A DNA stretch of 6,920 bases from Paracoccaceae bacterium. GTDB taxonomy: Bacteria; Pseudomonadota; Alphaproteobacteria; Rhodobacterales; Rhodobacteraceae. The translations under genes were made by a program, and so were the position numbers. Below the pieces are notes generated by a model. That model did no database searches. It saw only the letters and a list, made by a program, of their open reading frames with translations, and was not told where the DNA came from. The stretch is taken from contig JAOUMG010000100.1 in the NCBI GenBank assembly GCA_029881635.1, positions 1-6,920 of the forward strand. The letters run 5' to 3'. Position 1 is the stretch's first letter. Each line of letters starts with the position of its first letter. Shown here one piece after another: positions 1 to 6,516 of the stretch.

Positions 1-782
1 TCCTGATGTATCCGCGGGCCCGGCAGTTCCTGCGCAATCGGTTCCTCCAATGGCGAAAAATGCATCCCCTCGATACCTGCCTGGCGGGCCGCGAGGCTGG
101 GGTCAATCTGCACCACCTCTGTCGCACAAAGCTTTACCGCCGCAATCATGTCGCTATCGACCATCAGGGGTTCGGGACCGAGCCCGTCATGGCCATCTGC
201 GTCCAATCGGTAATCGCCAACCCAAAGCAACAGCGACCTGCCGCCGATTTTTTGCAGCAATAGCCGCATGCGCGCGACCCAGGCCGATTTCAGCTCTTCC
301 TCGACCAGCGCAAATTTTTCGCTTGCCTGCGCCTTGAGTGTCGAAAGCATGTGCCGGGTAAAATGGAATTCGGTGAAGTCCACTTCTCGGAAAATGGTTT
401 TCATCAGCAATGACGCCCTGAGAAACCGGTCGTTGCGGCGCGGATGAACCGCATAGAACCGGTTGGACATGTTCTGCGCACCCATCAGTTGGATCACCGT
501 CAGTTGCGCCTTTGAACACGCCTCGATGATGGCCGGTTCACTGACGAACACATCCGTTCCGGCATTCATGTAGCCGAAATTCACCACCGGCCGGTCCAGC
601 ATTTTTTCGAGCAGTGCCGGATAGGGGTCAGGCACGAATTTTCCGTATGTCGCCGTGCCCCCCAGCACGGAAATGTAATTGCCTTCCAGTTTGCGGCGCG
701 GCCCACGGAACAAAAGTTTGGATTGCCCGTAACGACACGGAAAATAGTCAAGGGCACGGTCGCCCCCGTATTCATAGGCCAT
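1..782 (-). CDS. DUF6473 family protein, 3' end cut by window edge
   Basis: The frame opens with ATG at 782-780 and stays open to position 1, giving 260 codons without a stop, so the C-terminus lies just outside the window. The start is supported by an AAGGTGGG ribosome-binding site at 794-787, 4-8 bases upstream. The protein begins MAYEYGGDRALDYFPCRYG and I recognise it from memory as the DUF6473 family of Rhodobacteraceae, whose function is unknown. There is no signal peptide or membrane segment, so it is probably cytoplasmic. The layout resembles an SGNH/GDSL hydrolase: a strand followed by GGTATYG (residues 41-47), a VNFGYMNAG stretch (66-75), GAQNMSN (101-107), and a C-terminal ExxH (E238, H241). 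The usual nucleophilic Ser is Thr43 here. That fold assignment is my inference. It is transcribed divergently from the hydroxybutyryl-CoA dehydrogenase gene. Family call is fairly secure; biochemical role unknown. Confidence 0.85.
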   Translation of the reverse strand, partial: MAYEYGGDRALDYFPCRYGQSKLLFRGPRRKLEGNYISVLGGTATYGKFVPDPYPALLEKMLDRPVVNFGYMNAGTDVFVSEPAIIEACSKAQLTVIQLMGAQNMSNRFYAVHPRRNDRFLRASLLMKTIFREVDFTEFHFTRHMLSTLKAQASEKFALVEEELKSAWVARMRLLLQKIGGRSLLLWVGDYRLDADGHDGLGPEPLMVDSDMIAAVKLCATEVVQIDPSLAARQAGIEGMHFSPLEEPIAQELPGPRIHQ

Positions 783-945
783 TTTTCCCACCTTGATTTC
801 GACTCACCCATGAACAAATTGCGCCGCATACCTTTCCAAATGGCTAAGCTTTCAATTCGAACTGTTCTTGACCGCTCTTATGGCTTGCGCCTTGTCTGGC
901 ACGGGGCCTATGGTCTTTTGAAAATTTGGACTGCAAGGACAAGTC
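783..945. promoter_or_regulatory. Divergent intergenic region with promoters for both flanking genes
   Basis: This 163-base gap lies between two divergent start codons and looks more AT-rich than its neighbours, so it should carry both promoters. It holds two clear ribosome-binding sites: AAGGTGGG (794-787, minus) for the DUF6473 gene and AAGGA (935-939, plus) six bases before the dehydrogenase ATG. A TTGACC at 868-873 on the plus strand is a plausible -35 element, but no convincing -10 follows at 16-18 bases. On the minus strand a TTGAAA lies in the 840-856 area, also without a good -10. I see no clear operator palindrome. The promoter role is inferred from position. Confidence 0.5.
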
Positions 946-1821
946 ATGGAAATCAGGTCAGTCGGGATTGTCGGCGCGGGGCAAATGGGCAATGGCATCG
1001 CCCATGTATTTGCATTGGCCGGGTTTGATGTACTGCTGACCGATATCAGCGAGGATGCCCTTAAAGCGGCTGTGGAACTTGTAGGGCACCACCTTGAACG
1101 GCAGGTAGTGCGCGAAAAGATCACGGCCGAGGCCAAGAAAGCCGCATTGGCCCGGATCAAAACCACGATGACACTGACCGATCTGGGCCAGACCGACCTG
1201 ATTATTGAGGCTGCGACCGAACGTGAAACGGTCAAGCAGAAGATTTTCGACGAGCTGCTGCCACATCTGAAGCCGACGACCATTCTGACCTCGAACACGT
1301 CGTCGATATCGATCACCCGCCTTGCGTCACGGACGGATCGGCCCGAAAAATTCATGGGCTTTCATTTCATGAACCCGGTACCGGTGATGCAACTGGTAGA
1401 GCTGATCCGCGGCATCGCCACGGATGAGCCGACCTACAAGACATTGTTGGGCGTGGTCGAAAAACTTGGCAAGACCGCCGCCAGCGCCGAGGATTTTCCC
1501 GCCTTTATCGTCAACCGGATCCTGATGCCGATGATCAATGAGGCGGTCTATACACTCTATGAAGGCGTCGGATCGGTGAAATCCATCGACGAGTCGCTGA
1601 AGCTCGGGGCAAATCACCCGATGGGGCCGCTGGAACTGGCCGATTTCATCGGGCTAGACACCTGCCTTGCCATCATGAACGTATTGCATGACGGTCTGGC
1701 CGACACGAAGTACCGGCCCTGTCCGCTATTGACCAAATATGTCGAGGCTGGGTGGCTTGGACGCAAAACCCAACGCGGGTTTTATGACTATCGTGGGGAA
1801 GCCCCGGTGCCGACAAGGTAG
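946..1821 (+). CDS. hbd: 3-hydroxybutyryl-CoA dehydrogenase
   Basis: This 291-residue protein is the usual length for a single-domain-pair 3-hydroxyacyl-CoA dehydrogenase. It should interconvert 3-hydroxybutyryl-CoA and acetoacetyl-CoA using NAD(P), in the cytoplasm, in butyrate or polyhydroxybutyrate-related and fatty-acid metabolism. The N-terminal Rossmann domain has GAGQMG (residues 10-15) and Asp33 at the end of the second strand, the usual ribose-binding acid. The catalytic set is complete and correctly spaced: Ser119 in SNTSS, His140 in GFHFMNP, Glu152 in LVELI, and Asn190 in FIVNR. The C-terminal helical domain (about 185-291) contains the expected NHPMGPLELADFIGLDT stretch. The ATG at 946 is preceded by AAGGA at 935-939. 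No partner thiolase, crotonase or electron-transfer flavoprotein gene lies in this window, and the gene appears monocistronic here. The preferred chain length is inferred from family similarity, not shown. Confidence 0.93.
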   Translation: MEIRSVGIVGAGQMGNGIAHVFALAGFDVLLTDISEDALKAAVELVGHHLERQVVREKITAEAKKAALARIKTTMTLTDLGQTDLIIEAATERETVKQKIFDELLPHLKPTTILTSNTSSISITRLASRTDRPEKFMGFHFMNPVPVMQLVELIRGIATDEPTYKTLLGVVEKLGKTAASAEDFPAFIVNRILMPMINEAVYTLYEGVGSVKSIDESLKLGANHPMGPLELADFIGLDTCLAIMNVLHDGLADTKYRPCPLLTKYVEAGWLGRKTQRGFYDYRGEAPVPTR

Positions 1822-1854
1822 GACGCGGGGTGCCGGATGTAAGTTCGCGCCTAC
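1818..1854. terminator. Possible hairpin between convergent genes
   Basis: Around the dehydrogenase stop, GTAGG (1818-1822) can pair with CCTAC (1850-1854). CGCG (1824-1827) can pair with CGCG (1846-1849), skipping A1823 as a bulge. This makes a 9-pair stem with an 18-base loop. It sits in the 40-base gap between convergent genes, where a bidirectional terminator would be expected. There is no run of T on either side and the loop is large, so it is not a textbook intrinsic terminator. Weak candidate only. Confidence 0.22.
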
Positions 1855-1861
1855 GTCTATC

Positions 1862-2722
1862 TCAGGGTTTCAGCGAAAGCGTATGTTCACGCAACCAGGC
1901 CAGCATCTTGCGCGGATCGCTGGAGTATTTCGACAATTCCTCAGCCGACAGCGGGGCGCCGATGACCGGGTTCTGCGGTTTGTTCAGCGCGCATTTGATT
2001 TCGTGCAGCAGCAGGCCCTGCCGCAGAGTTGCGGAAATTTTATCGGCGATGTGGTAGGCGCGTGTGTTCGACCCGGGAAAGAATATCGGCAATACAGAGG
2101 CCCCTGATCGTGTCACCATCTTTGCGGTAAAGGGGTTCCATTCACTCTCGACGGCCGGGCCGAAATACCCGGTGGTGGTGGCCACCTTGCCAGCCGGGAA
2201 CAGCACGATAACCCCACCTTGTTTGAGATGCGCCATACAGTCGGCCCGCATTTCAAGGCTGAGAGCCCGGGAATTTTCTTCATGCGGGAAGGGCACCGGG
2301 ATCAGAAACTGTTCAATCTCGGGGATGCCGGTCAGGAGGGATCGTGTCAGGATCTTGTAGTCGGTCCGCACGCGGCCGATCAGTTCGGCCATCACCATTC
2401 CGTCGACAAGTCCATGCGGGTGGTTGGCGACAACGACGAGCGGACCGGTGGGCGGGATCAGCGCCACCTGTTCATCAGGCGTGAGGATATCAATACCCAT
2501 GGCCGCCATTGCCTTTGGCCAGAATGGCTGGCCGAAGGGAACGCCCGAGCTCTCAAATTCCCGTATCTTGCGCAGAAGATGCAGCTTTCCCGTCAGCCAT
2601 TCGACCGTGCGAATGGTTCCGGCCTTGAACGGGTTGGTGAAGGTGCCCGCATAGGAAAGCCGCCGCATTTCATAGGGTTTGAAATCCGGGTCGGTTGGAT
2701 CTGAATGCGGTTGCCTGAGCAA
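1862..2722 (-). CDS. PlsC-like lysophospholipid acyltransferase family protein (SalA-like candidate)
   Basis: This is a glycerolipid-type acyltransferase expected to transfer a fatty acyl group to a lyso-lipid at the inner face of the membrane. The catalytic motif is VANHPHGLVDG, His101 to Asp107, a variant of the PlsC HX4D box with one extra residue, as in the NHPxGxxDG-type enzymes. A second motif, LFPAGK (174-179), corresponds to the PlsC FPEG block, and LIPVPFP (140-146) to the central block. No obvious transmembrane helix is seen. Coordinates use the TTG at 2722-2720, with AGAAGGA ten bases upstream. However, the frame continues upstream as TIWDRDQKDAHT with strong G/C third positions to a CTG at 2761-2759 that overlaps the HPr stop as CTGA. 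The true protein may therefore be 13 residues longer (299). It is last in the chvI-to-ptsH operon. From memory it resembles roseobacter SalA, required for a sulfur-containing aminolipid. Substrate not provable from sequence. Confidence 0.85.
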   Translation of the reverse strand: MLRQPHSDPTDPDFKPYEMRRLSYAGTFTNPFKAGTIRTVEWLTGKLHLLRKIREFESSGVPFGQPFWPKAMAAMGIDILTPDEQVALIPPTGPLVVVANHPHGLVDGMVMAELIGRVRTDYKILTRSLLTGIPEIEQFLIPVPFPHEENSRALSLEMRADCMAHLKQGGVIVLFPAGKVATTTGYFGPAVESEWNPFTAKMVTRSGASVLPIFFPGSNTRAYHIADKISATLRQGLLLHEIKCALNKPQNPVIGAPLSAEELSKYSSDPRKMLAWLREHTLSLKP

Positions 2723-2757
2723 GGTATGGGCGTCCTTCTGGTCCCGGTCCCAGATTG

Positions 2758-3027
2758 TCAGTAATCCTCGCCGAAGCGATTGGCAACCAATGCCGCCAGT
2801 GCTTGCGCCAACGGTGCGGCATCTTTGCCCGAGGTGCAGACGTGAATCTGCGTTCCCTTGGAGGCGGCAAGCATCAGCAGGCCCATGATCGAATCCCCCG
2901 AGGAGGTCATTCCGTTCAGAGAAACCTCAGCCTGGCCATCAAACGATTCGACAACCTCGACGAATTTGGCCGATGCGCGTGCATGAAGACCTTTTTCATT
3001 GATGATATCGAGGGTTAGTTCCGTCAT
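2758..3027 (-). CDS. ptsH: HPr phosphocarrier protein
   Basis: This is HPr, the small cytoplasmic phosphocarrier of the phosphotransferase system: 89 residues, normal length. The active-site box NEKGLHARASAKF gives His15, which accepts phosphate from enzyme I. Ser46, in SSGDSIMGLLMLAASKG, is the regulatory serine that HprK phosphorylates; hprK lies two genes upstream in the same operon. Both sites being intact suggests that HPr integrates phosphoenolpyruvate-driven and ATP-driven signals. The ATG at 3027-3025 overlaps the EIIA stop as ATGA. The upstream region is G-rich but has only a weak ribosome-binding site, so expression probably depends on coupling to EIIA. No enzyme I gene (ptsI or ptsP) and no sugar permease are nearby, so the role here is probably regulatory rather than sugar transport. 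Confidence 0.96.
   Translation of the reverse strand: MTELTLDIINEKGLHARASAKFVEVVESFDGQAEVSLNGMTSSGDSIMGLLMLAASKGTQIHVCTSGKDAAPLAQALAALVANRFGEDY
2759..2769 (-). promoter_or_regulatory. Candidate ribosome-binding site and CTG start of the acyltransferase
   Basis: On the minus strand GAGG (2769-2766) is followed by four bases and then CTG (2761-2759). This CTG overlaps the HPr stop codon as CTGA, the same geometry as the ATGA and GTGA junctions elsewhere in this operon. No ATG or GTG is available in this frame between here and the TTG at 2722. CTG initiation is rare in bacteria, so this remains a proposal. Confidence 0.45.
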
Positions 3028-3425
3028 TGCCCGCCCTGCCCCGATCCGCCATAGCTGTTGATGTATTTCCGCCCCGCATCAAGCGCGGAATTGACCGCAT
3101 CGGGGACAGATAGCTGGCGCGATTTGGCCAGCTTGATCAGCATCGGCAGATTTGCGCCGTAAAGAATTCGCCGGTTGGTAGGTGTGCAGGCGCGCAGGCT
3201 GAGGTTGGAGGGTGACCCCCCGAACATATCAGTCACAACCACGACGCCATTCCCTGTATCGACCGCATCGGCGGCGGCACAGATTTCTTCTTGCTTGGCG
3301 CCACGATCGTGATCTTCCTCGATTGAAATGGCCTTGATGCCACCCTGTTTACCCACAACATGTTCCACCGCAGAAAGATATTCCCGCGCCAAACCCCCAT
3401 GTGCGACAATTACGATGCCGATCAC
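3024..3425 (-). CDS. manX: PTS EIIA component, mannose family
   Basis: This 133-residue protein is a stand-alone EIIA domain of the mannose/fructose/sorbose family, expected to take phosphate from phospho-HPr at a histidine. The N-terminus MIGIVIVAHG gives His9, the phospho-acceptor. VVVTDMFGGSPSN (residues 62-74) includes Asp66, equivalent to the conserved acid near the active site. A Gly-rich tail (YGGSGQGGQ) ends the protein. There is no EIIB, EIIC or EIID partner, as usual for the alphaproteobacterial regulatory version. The start is GTG (3425-3423), six bases after the rapZ stop. An AAGG inside the end of rapZ is rather far upstream, so coupling to rapZ translation is likely. The start choice leaves only a two-residue extension possibility before the active-site strand, so it is safe. 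DhaM was considered, but no dihydroxyacetone kinase genes are present. Confidence 0.93.
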   Translation of the reverse strand: MIGIVIVAHGGLAREYLSAVEHVVGKQGGIKAISIEEDHDRGAKQEEICAAADAVDTGNGVVVVTDMFGGSPSNLSLRACTPTNRRILYGANLPMLIKLAKSRQLSVPDAVNSALDAGRKYINSYGGSGQGGQ

Positions 3426-3431
3426 GCCCGA

Positions 3432-4358
3432 CTACCTTGTCATATTACCGGGTGCACCAGCTGCCCGTCTTTCCAATTCACGGTGCCTCTTAGACACCTG
3501 CCAACCAGCCTCTGCAAGCGCTTTGGCCATCTTTTCAGTCACGGTAACCGAACGGTGTTGCCCGCCCGTACACCCAAAACCGATGGCAACGTGGCTTTTA
3601 CCTTCGTCAACCTGGGCTGGCAGCAAAAGGGTCAGAAGGTCGACGGTTTTAGCAAAGAACGCCTCAAACCGCTTGTCTGCCGCCACAAATGACGCCACGG
3701 CGGGGTCGCGACCATCCAGAGGACGCAGCGCCGCTTCCCAATGCGGGTTCCGCAAGAACCGGCAATCGAGCATGATGTCGAGACCGCGCGGAACCCCGCG
3801 CTTATAGGAAAACGAATGCAGAGATACCGCCAGCCGGGCCGCACTGCCACCGCCGAACCAGCGGCCGATCTCGGCCTTGAGGTCGTGGGGGCTTAGCTCC
3901 GTTGTATCAATCAGCGCCTCGGCACGTGCGCGGATCGGGGCCAGCAGGTCAATCTCACTCTCGACGCCTTGCGCGGGTGTTCCCGCACCGGACAGCGGGT
4001 GCCGCCTGCGGGTTTCTCCGTAGCGTCGGATCAGTTCGTCCGGATGACAATCGAGAAACAGAACCTCGGGGGCGACTTCGGGCAAAAGGGTGAGCCCGTC
4101 AATCAGCTCGATCAGGGCAGTCGCGGAAAAATCGCGGTTGCGCACATCGATGCCAAGCGCGATGGGCCGCGCAAGAGGCGGGCCATCCAGCAGACGCGGC
4201 ACCAGACTGAGCGGCAGATTGTCAATCGCCTCATAGCCAAGGTCTTCGAGTGCGTGAATCGCCGTTGACCTCCCCGCGCCCGAGGGGCCTGTTACCAAAA
4301 CGACGCGCTGGCCGGTCTGGATCTCATTGTTGCCTCGTTCCAAGTCTCGCTCCGTCAC
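3432..4358 (-). CDS. rapZ: RapZ, nucleotide-binding RNase adapter / amino-sugar regulator
   Basis: This 308-residue protein belongs to the RapZ (YvcJ/YhbJ) family. In enteric bacteria RapZ binds glucosamine-6-phosphate and guides RNase E to the small RNA GlmZ, controlling glmS. The N-terminal P-loop domain has GPSGAGRS (residues 24-31), where Arg30 stands in for the usual Walker A lysine. GYEAIDNLP (41-49) and a hydrophobic EVLFLDC strand (98-104) follow. The C-terminal domain carries [20 protein letters not shown] (181-200), FLRNPHW, and the family signature [14 protein letters not shown] (262-275). The tail is Lys/Arg-rich. The start is GTG at 4358-4356, overlapping the hprK stop as GTGA, with AGGA eight bases upstream. 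The identity is firm. The molecular role is uncertain here, since GlmY and GlmZ are enterobacterial; its position inside a PTS operon suggests a link between phosphotransfer and amino-sugar or envelope supply. Confidence 0.95.
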   Translation of the reverse strand: MTERDLERGNNEIQTGQRVVLVTGPSGAGRSTAIHALEDLGYEAIDNLPLSLVPRLLDGPPLARPIALGIDVRNRDFSATALIELIDGLTLLPEVAPEVLFLDCHPDELIRRYGETRRRHPLSGAGTPAQGVESEIDLLAPIRARAEALIDTTELSPHDLKAEIGRWFGGGSAARLAVSLHSFSYKRGVPRGLDIMLDCRFLRNPHWEAALRPLDGRDPAVASFVAADKRFEAFFAKTVDLLTLLLPAQVDEGKSHVAIGFGCTGGQHRSVTVTEKMAKALAEAGWQVSKRHRELERRAAGAPGNMTR

Positions 4359-4789
4359 GCCGCCCGTCCTGCCTTAAGATACTGCAGGATTGCGGCGGGA
4401 AAATGGGCGCTCTCGACTCTGTGAAGAAGCGGCAATGTGCGTCCGAGAATTTCGGTGCTGTGCCATTCCGGTAGTCGCCGTGTTTCCAGTTGGCCCAGAT
4501 CAACAACCAGTATCAGGCGGGCTGCAGGCTGCACGTCGGCCGCGAGCAAGCCGATGCCACGCGCCTCAATCCGCCCACGAATGGTGTCGGGCGCAGATAC
4601 CAGCAGATCACCGCCGCGGTTGATCACGCAGGTTCCATCGTCACTGACCAGATCGCAGCCATAGGCCATCAGTTGAAGCGCCAGACCGGATTTTCCACTA
4701 CCCGACGGGCCTGTGATCAAGACAGCCAAACCATTCCATGAAACGCAGGTCGCGTGAAGGATGACGTCATCGGGACTTGTCGGTATCAC
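4355..4789 (-). CDS. hprK: HPr kinase, short alphaproteobacterial form
   Basis: HprK phosphorylates HPr on Ser46 using ATP; Firmicute enzymes also remove this phosphate. At 144 residues this is only the C-terminal catalytic domain of the roughly 310-residue Firmicute protein, the normal form in alphaproteobacteria. Visible catalytic features are His12 (LHATCV), the P-loop GPSGSGKS (27-34), the acid pair Asp50-Asp51 (LVSDDG), and [10 protein letters not shown] (73-82), which matches the HprK signature with Glu75. The start is GTG at 4789-4787, overlapping the chvG stop as GTGA. I see no ribosome-binding site upstream, so translation probably relies on ribosomes finishing chvG. The substrate HPr is encoded downstream in the same operon with its Ser46 intact. 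Whether this short form keeps phosphatase activity cannot be read from the sequence. Confidence 0.95.
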   Translation of the reverse strand: MIPTSPDDVILHATCVSWNGLAVLITGPSGSGKSGLALQLMAYGCDLVSDDGTCVINRGGDLLVSAPDTIRGRIEARGIGLLAADVQPAARLILVVDLGQLETRRLPEWHSTEILGRTLPLLHRVESAHFPAAILQYLKAGRAA

Positions 4790-6516
4790 ACCGGCAGACC
4801 CACAACGAAACGCGCGCCAAGCGGTTCAGAGGTGATATCCGCGTCGGTGGGGCGAATATTTTCTGCCCAGATCACACCGCCATGCGCCTCGACGATCTGC
4901 TTTGAAATCGCCAGCCCGAGACCGGAATGATTGCCAAATTGCCCCGGTGGCCGTTCGGAATAAAACCGCTTGAAAATCTTGGTCAGCGCACCATCGGGAA
5001 TGCCCGGCCCGGTATCTTCGACGACGACAAGTACACGGTTTTCGCGCTTGCGTGCCCAGACCCGCACTGCGTCACCTTCGGTACAGAACGAAATCGCATT
5101 GGTCACGAGATTGACGAATACCTGCGCAAGGCGCGCCTCCAGCCCTTGAATGATGATGGGGTCCGGCGGCAGGTCTGAAATGAAATCGACACCGTTTGCG
5201 GCGGCTTCCTTGCCCAGATGTTCGTTTATATTTCCGAGTACTTTCAGCAGGTTGAAGCTTTCTTCCTCTTCCTTGACCAATTCACTGTCAAGGCGGGATG
5301 CGTTGGAAATGTCGCTGACCAGCCGGTCGAGCCGGCGCACGTCGTGGTCAATCACGTTCAGCAGTTTTTCGCGGTGATCGTCGCGCTTGGTCGCCCGCAA
5401 CGTCCCGACAGCAGACCGAAGGCTGGCCAGCGGATTCTTGATTTCATGGGCGACGTCGGCAGCAAACTGTTCGTTGCCTTCGATACGCTCATATAGGGCG
5501 GCGACCATGCCCCGCATCGCCCCTGAAAGCCGTCCAATCTCATCCGGTCTGGCGGTAAGATCGGGGATGCGGACACGGTTCGGGCTCATTTTCCGGGCGT
5601 TCTTGTCGCGGCCAAGTTCGGCGGCTGCGGCCAGATCCGACAACGGGTTGGCAATGGTCGACGCGAGTACAAGGCTAAGGCCAATCGAAACGATGATCGC
5701 GATGACGAACATCTGCAGAACCTGTTCGCGCTCCACCCGCACCAATTGATCAATCTCACCCGCCACCGACGTTACTGCGATCACGCCCAGCACTTCGTCG
5801 CCCTGGCGGATAGGCGTTGCTACGGTGAAAATTGAATCGCCCGTGCGGTCATGGCCGGTGCGTATCTGGGTTTCGCCCTGCAGGGCTGCACTGACCAACT
5901 GGCGCGCCATATCTTCAGTGGCATTTGCCGGGTTCAAGTCGTTCTTGGGCGCAAGCAAGCTTGCTATTCCTTCCCATACGGAATTGAGCATATCCGTAAT
6001 AAGCGTTGAGCGCTGATCGCGCTGAAGGCCCGCAACAAACTCCGGTTCGGGTCGCTTCACACCGGTTGTGGTGACAATCAGACTTTCCATCGTATCGAAA
6101 ACAAACAGGTCAACGCCGACGGGCAGCTCGATACCGCCAGCGACACGCGACACGTCGATACCGTCGCCGGTTGCCAGATTGACCGGACTGTCTTCGGGCA
6201 GCTGGGCTTCAAATACATCGGCAATCAACTGCGCTTCGGCAACCAGCCCGCTTTCACGCTGAAGGACCAGACTGTCGCGAAACGGGTTGAGGTAGAGAAC
6301 CCCGGCGACAAGAACAATCATTGCCAGCAGGTTGAATGTGATGATCTTGCGCGCCAAAGGCGAACGGTTCAGCGAAATGAAGCCGCGCTGTTCGCGGCCT
6401 GCCCGCAACTCAAAATCAACTATGCCGTCAGGCGCGGTCCAGTCCTCGCCGAGGACGACATCCGCGCGATTGACCTTCTTTGGATCGCGCAAATCAATCC
6501 TCGACGCTTTGGTCAT
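4786..6516 (-). CDS. chvG: Sensor histidine kinase ChvG
   Basis: ChvG is the inner-membrane sensor kinase of the alphaproteobacterial ChvG/ChvI (ExoS/ChvI) system, which responds to acid and cell-envelope stress. The 576 residues show a cytoplasmic N-terminal arm (1-56) and a first membrane helix at about 58-77. A periplasmic sensing domain (about 78-265) is followed by a second membrane helix at about 266-288 and a HAMP linker (about 289-345). The H-box [12 protein letters not shown] has the phospho-accepting His357. The ATPase domain has an N-box ([10 protein letters not shown], 465-474), G1 (DTGPGIP, 501-507), an F-box (IFKRFYS, 514-520) and G2 (GLGLAISK, 532-539). The ATG at 6516-6514 overlaps the chvI stop as ATGA. 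A GAGGA directly abuts the ATG with no spacer, so coupling to chvI is likely. It phosphorylates ChvI, encoded just upstream. No truncation or missing catalytic residue is seen. Confidence 0.95.
   Translation of the reverse strand: MTKASRIDLRDPKKVNRADVVLGEDWTAPDGIVDFELRAGREQRGFISLNRSPLARKIITFNLLAMIVLVAGVLYLNPFRDSLVLQRESGLVAEAQLIADVFEAQLPEDSPVNLATGDGIDVSRVAGGIELPVGVDLFVFDTMESLIVTTTGVKRPEPEFVAGLQRDQRSTLITDMLNSVWEGIASLLAPKNDLNPANATEDMARQLVSAALQGETQIRTGHDRTGDSIFTVATPIRQGDEVLGVIAVTSVAGEIDQLVRVEREQVLQMFVIAIIVSIGLSLVLASTIANPLSDLAAAAELGRDKNARKMSPNRVRIPDLTARPDEIGRLSGAMRGMVAALYERIEGNEQFAADVAHEIKNPLASLRSAVGTLRATKRDDHREKLLNVIDHDVRRLDRLVSDISNASRLDSELVKEEEESFNLLKVLGNINEHLGKEAAANGVDFISDLPPDPIIIQGLEARLAQVFVNLVTNAISFCTEGDAVRVWARKRENRVLVVVEDTGPGIPDGALTKIFKRFYSERPPGQFGNHSGLGLAISKQIVEAHGGVIWAENIRPTDADITSEPLGARFVVGLPV

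Noticed and set aside
581..829. Short minus-strand frame starting upstream of the DUF6473 ATG
   Set aside because: It overlaps the DUF6473 gene in another frame and has no motif, while the DUF6473 frame has a good ribosome-binding site and conserved protein.
835..930. Inverted seven-base arms TCCAAAT (835-841) and ATTTGGA (924-930) in the divergent intergenic region
   Set aside because: The arms are short, AT-rich and about 80 bases apart, so chance is the simplest explanation; not convincing as an operator or loop.
852..1355. A 167-codon minus-strand open frame across the start of the dehydrogenase gene
   Set aside because: The plus strand has a complete NAD-binding domain here; the antisense product is Ser/Arg-rich and unrecognisable.
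2219..2704. A 161-codon open frame on the plus strand opposite the acyltransferase
   Set aside because: The minus strand encodes a clear acyltransferase with catalytic motifs; the plus-strand product shows no recognisable family or motif and is a by-product of GC-rich codon use.
3024..3425. EIIA gene read as DhaM of a dihydroxyacetone kinase
   Set aside because: The EIIA fold is shared, but no dhaK or dhaL is present and the HPr/HprK neighbours point to the regulatory mannose-type EIIA.
3328..3807. A 159-codon open frame on the plus strand opposite EIIA and rapZ
   Set aside because: It overlaps two well-identified genes and its product is low-complexity in Ala, Pro, Arg and Ser with no motif.
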